Origin: CF-118 sp035689345
Lineage (GTDB): Bacteria > Chloroflexota > Dormibacteria > Dormibacterales > Dormibacteraceae
Assembly: GCA_035689345.1 (NCBI GenBank)
Contig: DASSLR010000089.1
Coordinates: forward strand, 1-33,141
Direction of reading: 5' to 3'
DNA length: 33,141 nucleotides
Part shown: in pieces, positions 28,459-33,141 of the stretch
Numbering within the stretch: the stretch's first letter is position 1
Layout: the number at the start of each line of letters is the position of its first letter
Translations under genes and position numbers: made by a program
Notes under the pieces: model-generated
What the model was told of the DNA's origin: nothing
The model's database searches: none
What the model saw: the letters and a program-made list of their open reading frames with translations, nothing else

Positions 28459-29975
28459 ACCGGAGGCACTCCGTGCTTGCGCGCAAGCCGTGCTGAAGAG
28501 CGCGACGCGTACGCGCGGAATCTCTTGATGAGGTCCTCGCGCAGGCGCTCCGGCTCGACCACGTCGTCCACGATGAGGTTCGACGCCAGCTTGTAGAGGT
28601 CGACGTCGCGGCGGTATTCGTCCTCGAGCTCTTGGCGCTTCGCCGCGCGCTCGGATTCCGGAAGGTCCGCCAGCTTGTTGTAGAAGACCGCGTTGACCGC
28701 CGGCTCAGGGCCCATCACCGCGATCTGCGCCGACGGCAGCGCGATCACGCAGTCCGATTCGAACGCCGGGCCCGCCATCGCGTACAGCCCCGCGCCGTAA
28801 GCCTTGCGCACGATGACGGAGATCTTCGGCACCGTCGCCTCGGACACCGCCGTGATCATCTTCGCGCCGTGCCTGATGATGCCGGCGCGCTCGACGTCGG
28901 TGCCGATCATGAAACCTGGCACGTCAGCGAGGAACAGGAGCGGGATCTCGAACGCATCGCACAACCAGATGAAGCGCGCGGCCTTGTCCGCCGAGTCGTT
29001 GAAGAGCACGCCGCCCTTCTGCATCGGTTGGTTGGCGAGGATCCCGACGGGCTGGCCGTCGAGTCGCGCGAAACCGGTGAGGATCTCCTTGGCGAAGAGC
29101 TTTTTGATCTCCAACCAGCTGCCTTCATCGACCAGCGCGTCGATGACCTTGCGCATGTCGTAGCCCTGGTTCGCCGCCTCCGGGATCAGGTCGGCGAGTG
29201 GCTTCGAGCCCGCGCGCGGCGCCCTGCCCGCGCACGACGCCGGCTTCTCACCGGCACGCTGCGGCATGTAGCCGAAGTAGCTCCGCGCGAACTCGATGGC
29301 CTCCTTGTCGTCCGCCACCAACGCATCGCCGCAGCCGCTCACCGTGCAGTGCATGCGCGCGCCGCCCAGCTCCTCGAGATCGACCTTCTCGCCGACGACG
29401 ACCTCGACCATGCGCGGCGAGCCGAGGTACATCGACGCGTTGCCCTCGACCATGACGACCACGTCGCAGAAAGCGGGGATGTACGCGCCGCCCGCGGCTG
29501 AAGGGCCGAACAGGAGGCATATCTGCGGCACGGCTCCCGACAGCTGCACCTCGTTGTAGAAGATCCGGCCCGCGTGGCGGCGGCCGGGAAACATGTCGAT
29601 CTGGTCGGTGATGCGCGCCCCCGCCGAGTCGACGAGATAGAAGAGGGGGATGCGCAGGCGACCTGCTGTCTCCTGGATGCGCACAATCTTCTCCACCGTG
29701 CGCGCGCCCCAGCTGCCCGCCTTGACCGTCGGGTCGTTGGCCATCACCGCGACCTGGCGACCCTCGACTGTGCCGAGCCCCGTGACCACGCCGTCCGCCG
29801 GAAGCTCCTCGGCCAGCGCGTTGGCGAACAGCCCGTCCTCGAGGAACGAGCCCTCGTCCAGCAGGATGTCCAGCCGCTCGCGGGCGGTCAGCTTGTTCTG
29901 CTCGCGCAGCTTCGGCAGGTAGCGCGTCCCGCCCTTCAGGGCTTTGGCGCGCAGCTCGCGCGACCGGTCGCTCAT
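28455..29975 (-). CDS. Acyl-CoA carboxylase, carboxyltransferase (beta) subunit
   Basis: This 506-residue protein is a biotin-dependent carboxyltransferase, transferring CO2 from carboxybiotin to an acyl-CoA. The N-terminal half has LTARERLDILLDEGSF and oxyanion loop FGPSAAGGAYIPAFCD; the C-terminal half has VPGFMIGTDVERAGIIRHGAKM and AYGAGLYAMAGPAF, the second oxyanion loop. Propionyl-, methylcrotonyl- and geranyl-CoA subfamilies look alike here; no biotin carboxylase or BCCP gene is in the window. The ATG overlaps the hydratase stop by four bases. An upstream frame extension runs through the hydratase. Confidence 0.95.
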   Translation of the reverse strand: MSDRSRELRAKALKGGTRYLPKLREQNKLTARERLDILLDEGSFLEDGLFANALAEELPADGVVTGLGTVEGRQVAVMANDPTVKAGSWGARTVEKIVRIQETAGRLRIPLFYLVDSAGARITDQIDMFPGRRHAGRIFYNEVQLSGAVPQICLLFGPSAAGGAYIPAFCDVVVMVEGNASMYLGSPRMVEVVVGEKVDLEELGGARMHCTVSGCGDALVADDKEAIEFARSYFGYMPQRAGEKPASCAGRAPRAGSKPLADLIPEAANQGYDMRKVIDALVDEGSWLEIKKLFAKEILTGFARLDGQPVGILANQPMQKGGVLFNDSADKAARFIWLCDAFEIPLLFLADVPGFMIGTDVERAGIIRHGAKMITAVSEATVPKISVIVRKAYGAGLYAMAGPAFESDCVIALPSAQIAVMGPEPAVNAVFYNKLADLPESERAAKRQELEDEYRRDVDLYKLASNLIVDDVVEPERLREDLIKRFRAYASRSSARLARKHGVPPV

Positions 29976-30763
29976 TTCCCTTTGAAGTCGGGCTCGCGCT
30001 TCTCGAAGAAGGCCTTGATTCCCTCCTTCGAGTCCTCCGTCTGCGACACCAGCAGGAACTGCCCGTGCAGGTAGTGCAGAGCCGCGCGAAAGTCCATGTC
30101 CTCCTGGCGGTAGAAGGAGTCGCGGCCGAGGCGCAGCGCGACCGGTGACTTCTTGGCCAGCGCTCCGGCGATCTCGGCGACTGTCGAGTCGAGCAGGTCG
30201 TGCGTCACCACGCGGTTGATGACTCCAACCGCCTGGAGCTGCGTCGCGGTCCAGCGATCGCCCAGCATCTCCATCTCCAGCAGCACTTTGCGCGGGATGT
30301 TCCGGGTCAGGATGGCCTGGATCATCATCGGCCAGATCCCGACGTTGATCTCCGGCAGGCCGAAGGACGCGGTGTCGACGGCGACCAGGAGATCGCACGA
30401 GCAAGCAAGGCCGAAACCGCCCGCCAGCGCGTGGCCGTTGATGCGGCCGACGATGGGCTTGCCGAGTTCGGCCATCAGGATGAACAGGTCGACGAACAGG
30501 TCCCGGCTCCGGAAGCGCTCGAGCCCGGTCATCTCGCCGTCGAAGCTCGACAGGTCGGCCCCGGCGCAGAACACTCTGCCGGCGCCGGTTAGCACCACGG
30601 CGCGGACCTCGGGTTCGTCCTTGCACCAGCGGAACGCGGCGGCCAGGTCGCGCAGCATGGTCGCCGAAAGCGGGTTGCGCTGCTCGGGGTTGTTCAGCGT
30701 GATCGTGGCCACGCGGCCATCGACCGCGAGGAGGACCTGCTCGAGCGACGGTTTCTCAGCCAA
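29972..30763 (-). CDS. Enoyl-CoA hydratase/isomerase family protein
   Basis: From the TTG at 30763 the product is 263 residues of the crotonase fold. The first oxyanion loop is CAGADLSSF (about 67-74) and the second GHALAGGFGLACSCD. E138 (GLPEINVG) matches catalytic Glu164 of rat hydratase, but the position of Glu144 is G118. That pattern is seen in some methylglutaconyl-CoA-type hydratases and in related lyases, so simple hydration of crotonyl-CoA is not assured. It is the first gene of a two-gene unit with the acyl-CoA carboxyltransferase; together they fit a branched-chain acyl degradation step. An in-frame start further upstream (30823) is possible. Confidence 0.9.
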   Translation of the reverse strand: MAEKPSLEQVLLAVDGRVATITLNNPEQRNPLSATMLRDLAAAFRWCKDEPEVRAVVLTGAGRVFCAGADLSSFDGEMTGLERFRSRDLFVDLFILMAELGKPIVGRINGHALAGGFGLACSCDLLVAVDTASFGLPEINVGIWPMMIQAILTRNIPRKVLLEMEMLGDRWTATQLQAVGVINRVVTHDLLDSTVAEIAGALAKKSPVALRLGRDSFYRQEDMDFRAALHYLHGQFLLVSQTEDSKEGIKAFFEKREPDFKGK

Positions 30764-30849
30764 CGCTGTCCATATCGTAGTGGCCGGGTACGCACAGAAA
30801 GTGGAATCGGGCCTGTCACCCAAAGTGATGCAAAAACGGGCGCAAACGA

Positions 30850-30855
30850 TATAAT
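30850..30855 (+). promoter_or_regulatory. -10 box of hspR
   Basis: A consensus TATAAT lies 24 bases before the GTG. The -35 region (about 30827) is poor, which may mean activation or a weak promoter. No HAIR-like inverted repeat is seen. Confidence 0.6.
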
Positions 30856-30879
30856 CCGCGCCGAACTAACGAAAAATAA

Positions 30880-31248
30880 GTGAAGCTAAAACCCAGGGAT
30901 ACGGCCGCAGCCGCCGGCGGCCCAGCCGGGCGTGATGCCGGTATTGACCTCGACAAGCCGATCTTCACGCTCAGCGTGGCCTCGGAGATCCTCGAGACGC
31001 ACCCGAGGACGCTGATGATGTACGAGCACCTGGACATGATCCGCCCTAAGCGGACGGTCACCAATCGCCGGCGCTACTCGCGCCGCGATGTCATGAAGCT
31101 CCAGGCCATCCAGACGCTGACGCGCAAGCACGGCGTGAACCTGGCCGGAGTCCGCTACATCCTCACTTTGCTGAAACGGCTTCAGGACGCCGGAATCGAA
31201 GCACCGGAGGGATTGAGAAATCTGGATGTAAGTCTCCTCGACGTTTGA
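30880..31248 (+). CDS. hspR: HspR-like MerR-family heat-shock repressor
   Basis: The 122-residue protein has a basic Ala/Gly-rich N-terminal tail, then a MerR-type helix-turn-helix (about 28-70) FTLSVASEILETHPRTLMMYEHLDMIRPKRT with wing NRRRYSRRDVMKL, and NLAGVRYILTLLKRLQ as the dimer helix. The HPRTLMMYE stretch is the HspR hallmark. HspR normally represses dnaK and clpB; neither is adjacent here, so it acts at a distance. A large inverted repeat follows the stop. Confidence 0.85.
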   Translation: MKLKPRDTAAAAGGPAGRDAGIDLDKPIFTLSVASEILETHPRTLMMYEHLDMIRPKRTVTNRRRYSRRDVMKLQAIQTLTRKHGVNLAGVRYILTLLKRLQDAGIEAPEGLRNLDVSLLDV

Positions 31249-31251
31249 AAT

Positions 31252-31289
31252 CCCCACGAAATCAGAGGCTTCGCCGTGATTTCGCGGGG
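31252..31289 (+). other. Long stem-loop after hspR
   Basis: CCCCACGAAATCA (31252-31264) and TGATTTCGCGGGG (31277-31289) pair with a single mismatch around a 12-base loop containing GGCTTCGCC, a small inner hairpin. No T tract follows, so it may be a Rho-type stop, a processing site or a leader structure of the next gene. Confidence 0.6.
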
Positions 31290-31366
31290 GCCCCTGCAGA
31301 CCGCCCCAGCAACCTCGTGCGCAGGGTTTTCCACAGCCCTCGCGTTAACCAAGAGTCAGGAAGGAG

Positions 31367-31561
31367 ATGTCGAAAAAACGCCGCCGCCTCGAGATAAAGG
31401 TCGATCCCCTGCCCGCCCCGTACATGGACGAGACCGCCTCCTGCCCGGTTTGTGGCCGGGACGCCGCCGCCATCGGCAGGCGCCAGCTGCAGATCGTCTT
31501 CCGGTGTGACGCCTGCAAGGTGGTCTTCAAGCGCAACCGAAGCTGGCCCTACATCTACTGA
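31367..31561 (+). CDS. Small zinc-ribbon protein
   Basis: The 64-residue protein has CPVC (about 26-29) and CDAC (about 47-50), a complete four-Cys zinc ribbon, on a basic N-terminus (MSKKRRRLEIK). A poly-purine ribosome binding region (AGGAAGGAG) is next to the ATG. No family is recognised; ribosomal-type or RNA-binding roles are possible. It lies between hspR and the metalloprotease gene, with the stem-loop 31252-31289 upstream. Confidence 0.75.
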   Translation: MSKKRRRLEIKVDPLPAPYMDETASCPVCGRDAAAIGRRQLQIVFRCDACKVVFKRNRSWPYIY

Positions 31562-31595
31562 GCTGAGCGCCTAGCGCTCGGGCGCCCGGTCTCGG

Positions 31596-31601
31596 TAGTC
31601 T
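31596..31601 (+). promoter_or_regulatory. Candidate -10 box of leaderless metalloprotease gene
   Basis: TAGTCT is seven bases before GTG 31609. No clear -35 and no ribosome binding site are seen. Confidence 0.4.
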
Positions 31602-31608
31602 GGGTTGG

Positions 31609-32706
31609 GTGAACCGATCGGTTCGGTCTGCCGCTCTTTTCGGTCTGCTCGCGGGCCTGGCCACCGTGGCCGTGGCCGAGGCCGTCCGCCCGCGCGGCGG
31701 CAGCGGCCTGCTCGTCGACTGGGAGGAGGTCCGCAAACGGGCGCGCACCTGGCTGGCTTCCTCTTCCACGCCTCCGGTCGAACTCGGCGCCGCCGAGCGC
31801 CAGTACCGGCTGATGGCCGCCCAGCTGCAGGCCCCGCTGCTCAAGTTCGTCGGCCCGCTGCCGAAGGGTGCCGCCATGCCGGAGTTCTCGGCTCTCGATC
31901 GGGGCGCCTGGCTGGACCTCAACCTGACCATCCTGCGTCGCGTGGTCGACCCGATCCTGGAGAAAGGCCGGATGCCGAACTCGCTGGTCGTGGAGGCCGG
32001 GCGCGCGGGGCTCAACCACTACGTCGCGTTCTTGCTCGCGTTCCTGGGGCGGCGCGTCCTCGGCCAGTACGACCCTCAGCTACTGGGCACGGAGCCGCTG
32101 AGCGCCGACGGGCTCTATCTCGTCGAGACCAATGTCGAGGAGTGGGGCCGCAAGGCGGAGCTTCCGGGCGAGGACCTGCGGCGCTGGTTGATCCTCCACG
32201 AGATGACTCACGCGTGGCAGTTCGCCGCGCACCCGTGGCTGAAGGACTACATGGAGAGCTCGGTGCGCGTGCTGCTCGAGTCGGTCACGAAGGCCGGTCC
32301 ACCCGCGGCGCGCGTGGCCGCGTTCGCCGGCGTGCTCCCGGCGCAGTGGCGCGTCATGCGCCAGATGCAGGGCACGATGTCGTTCATCGAGGGCTACAGC
32401 AACCTCGTGATGAACGAGCTCGGCAGCCGGACGCTTGCCGCGTTCGAGCAGCTAGAGGACGCATACCGGGCGCGCGGCCAGAGCCGGAGCATGATCGAGA
32501 TCCTCATCTGGCGCCTGACCGGGCTGGACCTCAAGTTGCAGCAGTACCAGAAGGGCGAGGCCTTCGCGCGGGCGGTCTACCACGCCCACGGCATGGACGT
32601 TCTCAACCGCGCGTGGGACGGCGCCGAAGCGATGCCCAACCTCGACGAGCTTGCGGACCACGAACGCTGGTACCGCCGGGTCGTCCTGGCGGAGACGCGA
32701 CGCTAG
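31609..32706 (+). CDS. Zinc metalloprotease-like protein, DUF2342 (F420-biosynthesis-associated family)
   Basis: The 365-residue product matches the DUF2342 family seen next to F420 genes in Actinobacteria. A short hydrophobic N-terminus (SAALFGLLAGLATVAVAEA) may be a membrane anchor. The zinc site is HEMTHAWQF (HExxH) with EGYSNLVMNE about 60 residues later as the third ligand region. Residues AGLNHYVAFLLAFLGRRVLGQYD and GLDLKLQQYQKGEAF are also conserved-looking. Protease action is inferred from the motif only. It shares CTAG stop overlap with the gene at the right edge. Confidence 0.85.
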   Translation: MNRSVRSAALFGLLAGLATVAVAEAVRPRGGSGLLVDWEEVRKRARTWLASSSTPPVELGAAERQYRLMAAQLQAPLLKFVGPLPKGAAMPEFSALDRGAWLDLNLTILRRVVDPILEKGRMPNSLVVEAGRAGLNHYVAFLLAFLGRRVLGQYDPQLLGTEPLSADGLYLVETNVEEWGRKAELPGEDLRRWLILHEMTHAWQFAAHPWLKDYMESSVRVLLESVTKAGPPAARVAAFAGVLPAQWRVMRQMQGTMSFIEGYSNLVMNELGSRTLAAFEQLEDAYRARGQSRSMIEILIWRLTGLDLKLQQYQKGEAFARAVYHAHGMDVLNRAWDGAEAMPNLDELADHERWYRRVVLAETRR

Positions 32707-33141
32707 TCCTTTAGCTCTTCCTGCGCCGTCTCTTCGGTGATCGGCATGACGGTGACCGGCAGGTCGGAGATGTCGAAGTAGCGGATGGGTTTGTTCATGC
32801 GCTTGGCGATGCCCACCTGCACCTTCACGCCCAGCGACAGCCGGCCGAAGACCCACACCTCGTCGCACTTCGCCAGCAGGTTGTTCATCGCCTCCCGCAC
32901 GACGTCCTTGCCGACCGTGTGCATGAGGTAGTAGTCGAACAGCATGAACGGGCTGACCGGGACGAGCCCCGAGTCCAGCACGAATTTCTGGATGTGCGCG
33001 CGCCAGTAGAAGACCTTGTTCGACATCGCCACGTAGACGAGTCGTTTCGGATGTCTGAGCGTCTCCTCAGCCTGGTCGCGGGCACTCGGCTTCGTCGTCG
33101 GCTGGAAGATCCGCTCCAGGATGTCGTCGGCTACTTTCCCC
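32703..33141 (-). CDS. Nucleoside deoxyribosyltransferase-like protein (DUF4406/DUF7768-like), 5' end beyond window
   Basis: The frame remains open to the right edge, so about 145 C-terminal residues are visible. The segment KRLVYVAMSNKVFYWRAHIQKFVLDSG begins a Rossmann-like fold; VSPFMLFDYYLMHTVGKDVV, the KCDEVWVFGRLSLGVKVQVGIA stretch and the end fit small nucleoside 2-deoxyribosyltransferase-like proteins (DUF4406). Whether it cleaves nucleosides is unproved. Residues upstream of VYVAMSN (ILERIFQPTTKPSARDQAEE) are charged and helical. An internal ATG at 33026 or GTG at 33032 would make a short form, but the frame upstream looks coding. Confidence 0.65.
   Translation of the reverse strand, partial: GKVADDILERIFQPTTKPSARDQAEETLRHPKRLVYVAMSNKVFYWRAHIQKFVLDSGLVPVSPFMLFDYYLMHTVGKDVVREAMNNLLAKCDEVWVFGRLSLGVKVQVGIAKRMNKPIRYFDISDLPVTVMPITEETAQEELKD

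Noticed and set aside
28632..29501. 289-residue plus-strand frame opposite the carboxyltransferase
   Set aside because: Antisense shadow; carboxyltransferase motifs are intact.
1..33141. CRISPR array, insertion sequence or rRNA
   Set aside because: No regularly spaced repeats, transposase or rRNA-like sequence seen.

Overview
The window is high-GC bacterial chromosome, densely packed, with many GTG starts and frequent 1-4 base start/stop overlaps. Gene content (HspR-type repressor, solitary ClpP, DUF2342 metalloprotease, DUF5996, a SufR-like regulator, several lipoproteins, ATP-dependent ligase) and the many promoters whose -10 box lies 6-8 bases before a start codon (leaderless messages) suggest a soil-type member of the Dormibacterota/Chloroflexota/Actinomycetota neighbourhood. 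That placement is inference; no rRNA gene is present. No gap between genes exceeds about 200 bases. I see no CRISPR array, insertion sequence or complete prophage.

Layout. 1-2899 (minus): unrecognised protein, class V aminotransferase and O-methyltransferase in one overlapping operon, then a phosphotransferase cut by the left edge. 2967-3593 (plus): clpP. 3544-8313 (minus): ATP-dependent DNA ligase, metallo-beta-lactamase (MBL) hydrolase, Na+/H+ antiporter and GT87 glycosyltransferase, each start overlapping or touching the previous stop. Two small cysteine-rich genes (8335-8909) are fired divergently from the ligase. 9007-11223 (minus): SufR-like regulator, NAD(P)HX epimerase (nnrE) and an MBL/beta-CASP-type exonuclease; a 104-residue-class unknown gene is transcribed away from it from a good promoter. 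11835-13835 (plus): TetR, TIGR01777 epimerase and DCC thiol-oxidoreductase. 13919-18137: lipoproteins, a membrane-anchored WDG-repeat protein, two tiny membrane proteins and a tyrosine recombinase.

18138-20323 is the most structured part: a DUF1801 gene and an isochorismatase gene lie just downstream of a tRNA-Arg(GCG) gene; a lipoprotein gene follows; then an inverted tRNA-Arg(CCG) gene lies just upstream of an RraB-family gene. The lipoprotein is a diverged paralogue of the one at 17502-18137. 20339-22818 holds DUF5996 and a three-gene minus operon (FMN-binding, membrane protein, lipoprotein). 22907-26215 has ArsR+AHSA1, an MFS exporter with a divergent HxlR regulator sharing one operator, and a TfoX-like gene. 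26212-28458 has two methyltransferases and a polytopic UbiA-like membrane protein. 28455-30763 is enoyl-CoA hydratase plus acyl-CoA carboxyltransferase. 30880-33141 has hspR, a zinc-ribbon protein, a DUF2342 metalloprotease and a gene running off the right edge.

Themes: repair/nucleotide-metal enzymes (ligase, two MBL proteins, NnrE, Fe-S regulator) cluster between 5.9 and 11.2 kb; small regulator-plus-effector modules recur; convergent genes repeatedly share four-base stop overlaps; and regulatory DNA is very compact.
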